A stretch of 64,000 nucleotides of DNA from NCBI GenBank assembly GCA_020629285.1, contig JAHDDP010000019.1:1-64000 (forward strand), read 5' to 3'. The DNA comes from Maribacter sp. Lineage in GTDB: Bacteria; Bacteroidota; Bacteroidia; Flavobacteriales; Flavobacteriaceae. A program made the translations under genes and the position numbers. The notes beneath the pieces are model-generated. The model made no database searches and was not told where the DNA came from. It saw only the letters and a list, made by a program, of their open reading frames with translations. Below, piece after piece: positions 26,228 through 35,641 of this stretch (position 1 is its first letter; the number at the start of each line of letters is the position of its first letter).

Positions 26228-28150
26228 ATGAAAAGAAAAGAATTCATTGAACTCTCTGCATTTGGCAGCTTAGGGTTAACAATCCCTCTATCTAGCTTAC
26301 TAAATTCCTGTAACAATAAAGTTACCACAGAACCGCATTCACCAGAATTCAAAAAATTAACATTCGATTTATTAAAAGATTGGTGCGATGGCCTAATACA
26401 AACTCAGATATTGGATTCAAAAGATCCAGCTATACAGGGTATGTTTATTTGCCCGGCCTGTAACAAAGTTCATGGTAGAATGATGGATGCTGTCTACCCA
26501 CTTCTTGCAATGGCAAAATACACAGGCGACAAAAAATATCTTCAATCAGGTATTGCTGTAATGGAGTGGGCAAAAAATGTAACATTACCAAGTGGTGGGT
26601 GGTCTAATGATTTGAATCCAAAATCATGGAACGGAATCACGGTTTTTGGAGCCATTTCTCTTGCAGAAGCCTTACATTATCATGGTGATTTATTAGATGA
26701 TAATCGAAGAAAACAATGGACAGATAGATTGGAAAAAGCAACGGATTTCGTATACAAAAAGTTCCCTTCAATCGATGCCACCAATGTAAATTATGGAGCA
26801 ACTACAATTTATGCATTGAACCTAATTGGCAAGATGCTCAATAAACAAGAATACATTACCAGAAGCAAAGAACTTGCGCATGCAATAAAACCCTATTTCA
26901 CAAACCCTAACCACTTTCTATATGGAGAAATAAAGCCAAGTGCCCACAAATTGAGTGCTAAAAAATTACCGGGTATTGATTTAGGCTATAACGTAGAAGA
27001 ATCTTTAAACAATATTGTATTATATGCAGTTCACGAAGACGATCAAGAACTTTTAGAACTTTTAGAAAAATCATTAAGCACGCATTTAGAATTTATGTTA
27101 CCTGACGGTGGATGGGATAATGGCTGGGGAACCCGTATGTTTAAATGGACGTATTGGGGAAGCCGAACTTGTGACGGTAGCCAACCTGCTTTGGTCTTAA
27201 TGGCCGATAGAAACCCTGCATTAGGTACGGCAGCGGTTAAATATACCGAGTTACTAAAAAGATGTACAAATAACGGTTTGTTACATGGTGGCATACACTA
27301 TGTTTCACACGGTATTAAACCTTGTATACACCACACATTTGCTCACACAAAGCCATTGGCCCATTTATTGGATAATTGGGATGAACTCCCAAAGATAGAT
27401 ACTTCAATCCCGTTACCTAGAAGTATAGCCGATGGTGTAAAGCACTATAAAGAAATAGACACCAGTTTGTTTGCTCGTGGAGATTGGAGAGGTACCGTAA
27501 CCGCATATGACGCAATATACAAAGACGGTCATTACCGCCAAGCTACAGGTGGGGCAATGTCCCTATTATACCATAATAAAGTTGGTCTATTATTAGCTGC
27601 AAGTATGGCAGAATACAAACTGGTAGAATCGTTAAATCAACAACCTAACCCAGGTGAAGATTTTCCCTTCACTTCAAGAGTAGAAACCATAGCAAATGGT
27701 CAATTATATTCAAACATTTTTGACCGTTCGGCAATTATTTCTTCTGATGACGCTGATGGAGAAATACGAATAGATGCTCAATGTAAATTAAAGGACCACA
27801 ACAATATTTCTGTAGAAAAAACTGCTTCAGAATTTGATGTCTTATATAAAGTTTCGAAAAACGAGATACGTATTATTGCGAAGACCAATCAAAAAATTAC
27901 TATAGATACGGCTTTCGTTTTACCAATAATATCACCTTCTAATGAAGTTGTCACGCAAGTAAGCAACAATCAAATTACAGTGCGCAAACCAGAGGGTCTT
28001 GTAACTATAACTTCTAGTGTACCTCTTAAAATAAAAAAGACTTCGAAAAAACGAATGTTCAATATGGTCCCAGGGGCAGAAGCAATTCCAATAATGGCAT
28101 ATTTTGATGTAAACTCCAATGAACTAAACATCTCTATACAGATATCATAG
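26228..28150 (+). CDS. Exported (alpha/alpha)-toroid enzyme, probable polysaccharide lyase or hydrolase
   Basis: 640 residues. The N-terminus MKRKEFIELSAFGSLG has a Tat-like KRKEF motif and a later lipobox LNSC, so it is exported. Residues 60-400 contain helical hairpins rich in aromatic and Gly residues (YPLLAMAKYTGDKKYLQSG, LPSGGWSNDL, LPDGGWDNGWGTRMFKWTYW), typical of alpha/alpha toroids of lyases and GH88/105-like enzymes. A Cys pair (FICPACNKVHGRM) may bind metal. The C-terminal part (about 440-640) looks beta-rich, as in toroid-plus-sandwich lyases. As first gene of the operon with two GH78 it probably acts on the rhamnose-containing backbone. I do not recognise the exact family. Confidence 0.6.
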   Translation: MKRKEFIELSAFGSLGLTIPLSSLLNSCNNKVTTEPHSPEFKKLTFDLLKDWCDGLIQTQILDSKDPAIQGMFICPACNKVHGRMMDAVYPLLAMAKYTGDKKYLQSGIAVMEWAKNVTLPSGGWSNDLNPKSWNGITVFGAISLAEALHYHGDLLDDNRRKQWTDRLEKATDFVYKKFPSIDATNVNYGATTIYALNLIGKMLNKQEYITRSKELAHAIKPYFTNPNHFLYGEIKPSAHKLSAKKLPGIDLGYNVEESLNNIVLYAVHEDDQELLELLEKSLSTHLEFMLPDGGWDNGWGTRMFKWTYWGSRTCDGSQPALVLMADRNPALGTAAVKYTELLKRCTNNGLLHGGIHYVSHGIKPCIHHTFAHTKPLAHLLDNWDELPKIDTSIPLPRSIADGVKHYKEIDTSLFARGDWRGTVTAYDAIYKDGHYRQATGGAMSLLYHNKVGLLLAASMAEYKLVESLNQQPNPGEDFPFTSRVETIANGQLYSNIFDRSAIISSDDADGEIRIDAQCKLKDHNNISVEKTASEFDVLYKVSKNEIRIIAKTNQKITIDTAFVLPIISPSNEVVTQVSNNQITVRKPEGLVTITSSVPLKIKKTSKKRMFNMVPGAEAIPIMAYFDVNSNELNISIQIS

Positions 28151-28165
28151 CCGCTAATTCAACCA

Positions 28166-30958
28166 ATGAATACAATTTCACAAAAACTAATATTACCATT
28201 AAGCATATTATTATTTATTTATCTGCCGGTAATTTCCAATTCTCAAAAAGAAGTAAATTTAGTAGCAACAAACTTAACAGTTAGTGAAGGATTTAAAAAT
28301 CCTGTAGGGTTTTATGATGCGTCTCCAACTTTTTCTTGGAAGCTTCCCCCAGAGGTAAAATCACAAACGGCATATTCAATTATTGCGGCAAGTTCACCAA
28401 AGCTGCTCCCTGATAATCCTGATATATGGAAAAGCGAGAAAATCAATTCGGACAAATCTACTTTCGTAGACTATAAAGGTCCTAAATTGGTATCGAGGCA
28501 AAAAGTATATTGGCAAATAAAGTTTTGGGATGAAAAAAACCAACCTTCTAAATGGAGTCTAACGGCAAATTTCGAATTAGGTCTTCTAAAGAATAGTGAT
28601 TGGAAAGCAAAATGGACAGGATTAGATACTGCAAAAGACAGCATTAAAGGAGTACGGAATTTTTTAATGCACAGACCCCAATATTTAAGAAAAAACTTTG
28701 AGCTATCAACAGTTGTTAAATCTGCACGCCTATATATAACGGCCAAAGGTGTTTTTGATGTCTATTTAAATGGAAAAAATGTTAGTAATGATGTGCTTTC
28801 TCCAGGTTGGACACCATACAATAAACGCATAGAAACACTTACTTATGATGTGACCGAACTAGTAACAGCTGGCAAAAACATTCTTGCTGTAGAGTTGGCA
28901 TCTGGATGGCATTCAGGAAGAATTAGCAGAGGCAAGTCAGTATATAATAACTTTGCCTCGCCTAAAATCTTATGTCAGTTAGAAATAACACTAAAAGATG
29001 GTTCTAAAAAAATAATAGTTTCCGATGAATCTTGGAAAGGTACCACAAACGGTCCTAGAAGATTTGCAAGTCTTTATGATGGAGAAGTATATGATGCTAA
29101 TTTAGAAATTAAAGGTTGGACAAAAGCTACTTTTGATGCTTCAACTTGGGAAACTACCCGAAATGCAGCTATTTCAGATAGTGTTAATCTACGACCAAAA
29201 CGTCATGAAACAGTTAAAACAACTGAGGTTTTAGAAGATGTAGAAATTGTATCAACTACAAAATCTTCGGTTGTATTTAATATGAAACAGAATATGCTGG
29301 GCGTTCCAAAAGTAAAAGTACCTATGAAAAAAGGTGATACGCTAACCATACGATTTTCTGAAATGTTGTTATCAGACGGTACATTTTATACAGAAAATTA
29401 CCGTTCTGCCAAATCTACCGACTATTATATCGCGGCAAAAAATGGCGTAATAGAATGGTCTCCAAAATTTACGTTTCATGGATTTCAATTTGTTGAATTA
29501 TCAGGATATGATAAATCTGTAGAACCAACTACAAATTGGATAAAAGGCATGGTACAACATTCAAATATTCAAAAAATTGGTTCATTTACATCTTCACATG
29601 AAAAATTAAACCAACTTCAAAGTAATATTACCTGGGGCTTACGTGATAACCTTTTAGATGTACCTACAGACTGTCCGCAACGTGATGAGCGCTTGGGGTG
29701 GACGGGAGATGCACAGGTAATTTCACCAACTGCTATGTTTAATTTTGACACTCATGCATTTTGGACGGCTTGGTTGCGAAGCATGCGCGAAACACAATCT
29801 GAACATAGTGATGGGTTAGTCCCATTTATTATTCCAGATGTGTTACAAAATAATAAAGCTAGTTCAGGTTGGGGCGATGCAGCTGTTATTATTCCTTGGG
29901 ATATTTATAACATTACAGGCGACAAAAAAGTACTTGAAGAGAATTATGAAATGGCAAAAAAATGGGTAGGGTATTACGAATCTAAATCTCAAAATTTTAT
30001 CCCGACCATACATTCTTTTGCCGACTGGTTACAGCCTTACCCCGAAAAAACAGGAAAAATAGGTAATAGAGGCGATACACCAAGGCTTTTTGTAAACACG
30101 GCATATTTTGCACATTCGTCACATTTAGTTTCTAAAATAGCTAGTGTATTGGGTAAAACTGATGATGAAAAAAAATACAAAGATTTATATAAAAACATTG
30201 CTTCTGCTTTTGAAAATAATTTTTTTGATATCAACGGAAAATTTAAAAATAAAAAGCAAACTCAAACTAGTTATTTACTCGCTATCTATTTTGATTTATT
30301 AAAACCCGAAACGAAAATAAAAGCGCAACAGCATTTATTGCAAGAAATCAAAAAAGCAGACTACCATTTAGGTACCGGTTTTTTAGGTACTCCTATTTTA
30401 CCCAAAGTTTTAGATAATATGGGCGAAATAGATTTAATGTATAAAATCCTTTTCAAGGAAACGTATCCGTCTTGGTTATATTCTATAAATCAAGGAGCAA
30501 CAACTATGTGGGAACGTTGGAATAGTTTTAGCAAAGAAGATGGTTATAATCCGCAAAGTATGAATAGTCTTAACCATTATGCATACGGGGCTGTTGGGCA
30601 ATGGATGTATGAACGAATTGCCGGTCTTTCATCTTTAGAACCTGGCTATAAAAAAATAAAAATTGCACCAATACCCAATACCCAGTTTATAAATATGGCT
30701 TCTGCCAGTTTAGATACGCCTTATGGCAAAGCCTCTTCTTCATGGAAGATAGTAAATAACAATTTCTATCTTAATACAGTTATACCTGCAAATACAACGG
30801 CAGAGATACATATTCCATATAATACTATAGATAGTCTATTAGAAAACGGAAATACGTTCAAAGAAAATTCAAACTTGAAAATAATAAACATAGAAAAGAA
30901 TGCTATTAAGATTATGGCTCAGCCAGGCAGCTATAATTTTCATACCAAAACTCAATAA
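28166..30958 (+). CDS. GH78 alpha-L-rhamnosidase (copy 1, soluble periplasmic)
   Basis: Releases alpha-linked L-rhamnose from the non-reducing end by inversion. 930 residues with a classical signal peptide without lipobox Cys. Domains: Fn3/rhamnosidase N-terminal (40-150), a beta domain (170-330), a concanavalin-like part (350-470), and an (alpha/alpha)6 catalytic barrel. The catalytic motif TDCPQRDERLGWTGDAQ lies at about 497-513, with the acid and accessory Asp residues. The general base is in MWERWNSF (about 781). A C-terminal beta domain ends the protein. It is followed after 1 base by a close paralogue. Confidence 0.95.
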   Translation: MNTISQKLILPLSILLFIYLPVISNSQKEVNLVATNLTVSEGFKNPVGFYDASPTFSWKLPPEVKSQTAYSIIAASSPKLLPDNPDIWKSEKINSDKSTFVDYKGPKLVSRQKVYWQIKFWDEKNQPSKWSLTANFELGLLKNSDWKAKWTGLDTAKDSIKGVRNFLMHRPQYLRKNFELSTVVKSARLYITAKGVFDVYLNGKNVSNDVLSPGWTPYNKRIETLTYDVTELVTAGKNILAVELASGWHSGRISRGKSVYNNFASPKILCQLEITLKDGSKKIIVSDESWKGTTNGPRRFASLYDGEVYDANLEIKGWTKATFDASTWETTRNAAISDSVNLRPKRHETVKTTEVLEDVEIVSTTKSSVVFNMKQNMLGVPKVKVPMKKGDTLTIRFSEMLLSDGTFYTENYRSAKSTDYYIAAKNGVIEWSPKFTFHGFQFVELSGYDKSVEPTTNWIKGMVQHSNIQKIGSFTSSHEKLNQLQSNITWGLRDNLLDVPTDCPQRDERLGWTGDAQVISPTAMFNFDTHAFWTAWLRSMRETQSEHSDGLVPFIIPDVLQNNKASSGWGDAAVIIPWDIYNITGDKKVLEENYEMAKKWVGYYESKSQNFIPTIHSFADWLQPYPEKTGKIGNRGDTPRLFVNTAYFAHSSHLVSKIASVLGKTDDEKKYKDLYKNIASAFENNFFDINGKFKNKKQTQTSYLLAIYFDLLKPETKIKAQQHLLQEIKKADYHLGTGFLGTPILPKVLDNMGEIDLMYKILFKETYPSWLYSINQGATTMWERWNSFSKEDGYNPQSMNSLNHYAYGAVGQWMYERIAGLSSLEPGYKKIKIAPIPNTQFINMASASLDTPYGKASSSWKIVNNNFYLNTVIPANTTAEIHIPYNTIDSLLENGNTFKENSNLKIINIEKNAIKIMAQPGSYNFHTKTQ

Positions 30959-30959
30959 A

Positions 30960-33746
30960 ATGATGCCAAAAACAACAAATTTTTTACTGAGAACAATAAT
31001 TGGCATCACTATTCTAAGCCAATTATCTTGTAATCATAAAAAAACATTAGCAGCCGCTAAGGAATTAAATGTTTCTGAAGGGTTTAAGAATCCAATTGGA
31101 TTTTATGATCACGAACCAACTTTTTCTTGGAAACTCCCCATTAAATCAACTGTCACTGCCCAATCCGCTTATCAAATAGTTGTTGCAACCAATCAAGATT
31201 TATTGCCGGACCAACCTGATTTATGGGACTCAAAAAAGCAAAACACAGACCAATCTACTTGGGTAAAATACAAAGGGTCTACATTAAAATCCCGCCAAAA
31301 AGTATACTGGCAAATAAGATATTGGGATCAGAATGGCGAAGCTTCAGAATGGAGTACTTTACAAAACTTCGAATTAGGATTACTTAAAAACAGTGATTGG
31401 AAAGCAAAATGGGTAGGTCTTAACACTGCAAAAGACAGTATTCGTGGTCGCAGTAACATACTTATTCATAAACCACAATATCTAAGAAAAGAATTTAAGC
31501 TGTCCAAAACAATTTCTTCTGCCAGGCTATACATTACAGCTAAAGGTGTGTTTGATGTTTCTATAAACGGCAAAAACGTAAGCAATGATGTAATGTCGCC
31601 AGGGTTTACTTCCTATGATAAAAGAATTGAAACTTTAACCTATGACGTTACCGATTTAATCAAATCTGATCAAAATACTATTGGTGTTGAATTAGCATCT
31701 GGCTGGTATTCCGGAAGGTTACTTTGGGGAAAAACACCATGGGACAATACTATTTCACCAAAAATATTATGCCAATTAGAAATACACATGAAAGATGGCT
31801 CTAAAGAAATTATTACTTCAGATGATAGTTGGAAAGGAACTACCAACGGACCCATCCAATTTTCCGAAATTTATGATGGTGAAATTTACAATGCCGCTTT
31901 AGAAATGCCCAAATGGTCTACCACTGAATTTGATGATCATAAATGGCATAATGTAGAAACCACCAATCTCGACGATCACATTGCTTTAACACCAAAAAGG
32001 CACACAACGGTAAAAGCAAAAATAGAGCTGAACCCGAAACAAATAACAAAAATTGATAATACCGTAATCTTCGATCTAAAGCAGAATATGGTAGGGGTAC
32101 CTAAAGTTAAAGTCCCGATGAAGAAGGGAGATACCTTAAAAATTAGGTTCGCAGAGATGTTATCACCAGACGGGTCTTTTTATACCAAAAATTACCGATC
32201 GGCGAAATCTACCGATTATTATATTGCCGCTAAAGATGGTAATATAGTATATACGCCAAAATTTACATTCCACGGTTTCAGATATATTGAATTAAGCGGT
32301 TTCGATACTACTAAAGAGCCTACAAATGATTGGGTAACTGGTATTGTACAGTATTCAGATTTTAATAACAACGGTACGTTTACATCTTCAAATGACAAAT
32401 TGAACCAACTACAAAGTAATATTGTCTGGGGCTTAAGAGGAAATTTCTTTGATATACCCACAGATTGCCCACAGCGTGATGAACGTTTAGGGTGGACAGG
32501 TGATGCACAGGTTTTTGGACCAACATCTATGTTCAATGCAGATGTGTATAAATTTTGGGCAAGTTGGTTACAAAGTGTCAAAGAAGCTCAATTTGAAAAT
32601 GGAGGTATTCCATGGACGGTGCCAGATGCACGTGGCAACAAAATAGGCAGTTCTGGTTGGGGCGATGTTTGTACCATCATTCCTTGGAAAATTTATTTGC
32701 GCACAGGTGACAAGAGTATATTGGAAGATAATTTTGAAATGATGCAAGAATGGGTAACATATCATAAACTGAAATCGAAAGACAATATTTCCAATATGAT
32801 GTCTTTTTCAGATTGGTTACAGCCCTACCCAGAAAATGGAGACAATAGAGGAGACACTTCACTTCATCTTATTGGCACTGCATTTTATGCCCATTCGGCA
32901 AAACTTACTTCGCAAAGTGCTGCCGTATTGGGGAGAGTTGAAGAACAAAAAAAATATGAAGAGATATTTAAAACAGTATCCAAATCTTTTGAAGATACCT
33001 TTTTTGACGAAAGCGGCAAAATTAAGGGCGTATCGTCTACACAAACTTCTTATTTGTTGGCCTTGGCTTTTGATTTGCTATCCGAAAACAAAAAAATAAA
33101 TGCCAAAAAGCATTTAATGGAAGAAATCTCTAAAGCTGATGACCATTTACGCACAGGATTTCTAGGCACCCCATTATTATCTGAAGTTTTAGATAAAACC
33201 GGCGAAACAGATAAGATGTATAAATTGTTGTTCAATGAAACATATCCGTCATGGTTTTACTCTATTAATCAAGGTGCTACCACTATTTGGGAACGTTGGA
33301 ACAGCTATAGCAAAGAAGAAGGTTTCAACCCACAGAATATGAACAGTTTAAACCACTACGCGTACGGCGCCATTGGTGAATGGATGTATGAAAGAATCGC
33401 TGGCATATCACCATTGAAAGCTGGTTATAAAGTCATTAAAATAGCACCTGTACCTAATACTCATTACCTAACAAATGCTTCCGCTTCTTTACAAACTCCA
33501 TTTGGTACGGTATCAAATTCGTGGAAAATTTCCAATGATCAATTTAAAATGGAAACACAAATACCACCAAACACTACAGCTAAAATTATCATTCCTAAAA
33601 TAGGCACTGAAGAACTAATAGTAAATGAACAAGAACTAACAGCAATTAAAGAAATCAAATTATTGAGCACTAGTGATGATTTTATAGAAATAATGGTTCA
33701 ACCCGGCACATACAACTTTGTAACACCTTATAATCATGACAAATGA
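30960..33746 (+). CDS. GH78 alpha-L-rhamnosidase (copy 2, lipoprotein)
   Basis: 928 residues and clearly similar to the preceding gene along its whole length (shared LYITAKGVFDV, VSNDV, FYT.NYRSAKSTDYYIAAK and GATT.WERWNS), hence a tandem duplicate. The start is ATG 30960, because a reading from 30900 lies inside the first gene. Here the signal peptide ends in a lipobox (QLSC), so this copy is membrane-anchored. The catalytic motif TDCPQRDERLGWTGDAQ is at about 497 and IWERWNSY at about 776. The next gene overlaps by 4 bases. Confidence 0.95.
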   Translation: MMPKTTNFLLRTIIGITILSQLSCNHKKTLAAAKELNVSEGFKNPIGFYDHEPTFSWKLPIKSTVTAQSAYQIVVATNQDLLPDQPDLWDSKKQNTDQSTWVKYKGSTLKSRQKVYWQIRYWDQNGEASEWSTLQNFELGLLKNSDWKAKWVGLNTAKDSIRGRSNILIHKPQYLRKEFKLSKTISSARLYITAKGVFDVSINGKNVSNDVMSPGFTSYDKRIETLTYDVTDLIKSDQNTIGVELASGWYSGRLLWGKTPWDNTISPKILCQLEIHMKDGSKEIITSDDSWKGTTNGPIQFSEIYDGEIYNAALEMPKWSTTEFDDHKWHNVETTNLDDHIALTPKRHTTVKAKIELNPKQITKIDNTVIFDLKQNMVGVPKVKVPMKKGDTLKIRFAEMLSPDGSFYTKNYRSAKSTDYYIAAKDGNIVYTPKFTFHGFRYIELSGFDTTKEPTNDWVTGIVQYSDFNNNGTFTSSNDKLNQLQSNIVWGLRGNFFDIPTDCPQRDERLGWTGDAQVFGPTSMFNADVYKFWASWLQSVKEAQFENGGIPWTVPDARGNKIGSSGWGDVCTIIPWKIYLRTGDKSILEDNFEMMQEWVTYHKLKSKDNISNMMSFSDWLQPYPENGDNRGDTSLHLIGTAFYAHSAKLTSQSAAVLGRVEEQKKYEEIFKTVSKSFEDTFFDESGKIKGVSSTQTSYLLALAFDLLSENKKINAKKHLMEEISKADDHLRTGFLGTPLLSEVLDKTGETDKMYKLLFNETYPSWFYSINQGATTIWERWNSYSKEEGFNPQNMNSLNHYAYGAIGEWMYERIAGISPLKAGYKVIKIAPVPNTHYLTNASASLQTPFGTVSNSWKISNDQFKMETQIPPNTTAKIIIPKIGTEELIVNEQELTAIKEIKLLSTSDDFIEIMVQPGTYNFVTPYNHDK

Positions 33747-35263
33747 AATATAATAAGCTTATCTTTTTAGTAGTTGCTCTTTCACTGATCAGTTCCTGTA
33801 AAGAGAAAGAAAAACCTATTGAAAAAAATGAACAGAATAAACCGAATGTTCTCTTTATAGCCGTAGATGACCTCAATACAATGATAGGTAGTTTTGATGG
33901 CCCTGCCAAAACTCCAAATATTGATAGACTAGCATCTATGGGTGTTTCTTTTACAGATGCTCATTGTCAAGCACCATTATGCGGTCCATCAAGAGCATCA
34001 TTAATGACGGGGTTAAGACCTTCTACCACAGGAATTTACGGAATGACACCGGATAATGAAATTCGACGAGAAGGAAATTCTACCACAAAAGATATTACAT
34101 TTCTACAAGAGTACTTTGAAAACCACGGGTACCACACAATGGGGATTGGTAAGTTATTTCACATACATGCTCCAGACAGTACTTTTAATGAATCTGGAGG
34201 TCGTGTAAAAGGCTTTGGACCCTATCCAGAAGAAAGATTTGTTTGGGATGGATTTGGTACGGCAGACAGAAAAAAATATGGTAGAACTAGCACAGATTGG
34301 GGCGCCTTTCCTGAGAATGACACACTAATGCCAGACCACAAATCCGTTGATTGGGTTATTGATAGGTTACATAAGAAATATGAAAAACCATTTTTTATGG
34401 GTCTAGGATTTTTGAGAGTACATGTACCTTTATATGTGCCACAAAAATGGTTTGATCTATATCCTTTAGAAAATATTAAGACACCGCCATATAAAGTAGA
34501 CGATTTAGAAGACATACCACCTATAGGACTTCAAATAAACGATTTACCTATGATGCCTACTACAGAATGGGCAAAAGAAAGTGGAGAGTGGAAAAAAATA
34601 GTCAAAGCATATTTAGCCTGTATTAGTTATGTAGACAATGAATTAGGTCGTGTTCTAGATGCCTTGGAGAATAGTGAATATGGCAACAATACGATAATTG
34701 TATTGTGGTCTGATCACGGATATCGCCTAGGAGAAAAAGGAACATTTGCTAAACACGCATTATGGGAAACTGCCACTAAGGCGCCTTTAATATTTTCGGC
34801 ACCGAATTTACCTAAAGGAAAGAAAATTGATGCTCCTGTGGAAATGCTTTCAATTTATCCCACACTTTTAGAATTAAGTGGACTACCTAAATATTCAAAA
34901 AACGAAGGGCTTAGCTTAGTGAATATGATGAAAAATAATGAAGGATTAGAAGATGCACACGCCATTACTACTTTTGGCATGAACAACCATACAATTAAAA
35001 CAAACGGATATAGATATATTCGATATGAAGATGGCACTGAAGAGTTTTATGACCATAGTACAGATCCCAATGAATGGACAAACCAAGCAAAAAATTCGAA
35101 GTACAAATCTCAAATCGCTTCAATGAAAGAAAAATTGCCTAAAATAAATTCCAATTGGGATGAAAGTTCGTCTTACAGTTTTCAGCCGTATTATGTAGAG
35201 CAGAAACAAAGAACTAGTAGTACAAATTATAACCCTCCGAAAATAATTGGTGCAGATCGGTAA
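33743..35263 (+). CDS. S1 family sulfatase, iduronate-2-sulfatase-like lipoprotein
   Basis: Formylglycine-dependent hydrolysis of a sulfate ester on the glycan. 506 residues with lipobox SSC (Cys19) and the metal site VDDLN. The sulfatase signature is C80-G-P-S-R followed by ASLMTGLRP, with Cys80 to be converted to formylglycine. Also visible are GIGKLFHI, a GLGFLRVHVPL segment and the second metal site LWSDHGYRLGEKGTFAKH. The order resembles iduronate-2-sulfatase-like S1_7 proteins. Translationally coupled to GH78 copy 2 (ATGA overlap). Last gene of operon a. Confidence 0.93.
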   Translation: MKYNKLIFLVVALSLISSCKEKEKPIEKNEQNKPNVLFIAVDDLNTMIGSFDGPAKTPNIDRLASMGVSFTDAHCQAPLCGPSRASLMTGLRPSTTGIYGMTPDNEIRREGNSTTKDITFLQEYFENHGYHTMGIGKLFHIHAPDSTFNESGGRVKGFGPYPEERFVWDGFGTADRKKYGRTSTDWGAFPENDTLMPDHKSVDWVIDRLHKKYEKPFFMGLGFLRVHVPLYVPQKWFDLYPLENIKTPPYKVDDLEDIPPIGLQINDLPMMPTTEWAKESGEWKKIVKAYLACISYVDNELGRVLDALENSEYGNNTIIVLWSDHGYRLGEKGTFAKHALWETATKAPLIFSAPNLPKGKKIDAPVEMLSIYPTLLELSGLPKYSKNEGLSLVNMMKNNEGLEDAHAITTFGMNNHTIKTNGYRYIRYEDGTEEFYDHSTDPNEWTNQAKNSKYKSQIASMKEKLPKINSNWDESSSYSFQPYYVEQKQRTSSTNYNPPKIIGADR

Positions 35264-35286
35264 TCAGTTTTTACAAAAGTTATTCA

Positions 35287-35320
35287 AGACCCCTTTAATT
35301 TTTAAAGGGGTTTTATTTTT
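35287..35320 (+). terminator. Intrinsic terminator of operon a
   Basis: Arms ACCCCTTTAA (35289-35298) and its complement at 35302-35311, then a T-rich run. The remaining spacer to susC (378 bases in all) contains only the AGGAT-box promoter. Confidence 0.85.
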
Positions 35321-35556
35321 CCCATTAATTTCAATAGTCTAGAATGCTTAATGTTTTATCTGAATCTGTAAACCAATCAAGCTCATTTTTTCCACTATCC
35401 GCATACAGCAAGAATTATCATTTTTAAATTCTAAAGCCCATTTAATAATCAATTTAAAAATTAAAATGACATATTTTATGAATTTAATTTTTTATTAAGA
35501 AAACCCGTAAACATTCTATAAATCCGCTATTTCACTATAAAAATAGTTCACCACTA

Positions 35557-35600
35557 CAGTACAGTACAGGATGATTAAAAAAAACCTTAACGATAGTTTA
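35557..35600 (+). promoter_or_regulatory. AGGAT-box promoter of second susC
   Basis: Exact second copy of CAGTACAGTACAGGATG (35557-35573). After 19 bases there is a -7-like TAGTTTAA (35593-35600), then 41 bases to the ATG. Confidence 0.7.
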
Positions 35601-35641
35601 ACATAATCAAAATGAAATTTTCAACTTTATGAGACAATTCT

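Noticed and set aside
30900-30959. Longer start for GH78 copy 2
   Set aside because: It overlaps copy 1 and hides the lipoprotein signal that begins at 30960.
32219-32581. 120-residue minus-strand frame inside GH78 copy 2
   Set aside because: Shadow frame of a well-supported gene, without coding-like composition.
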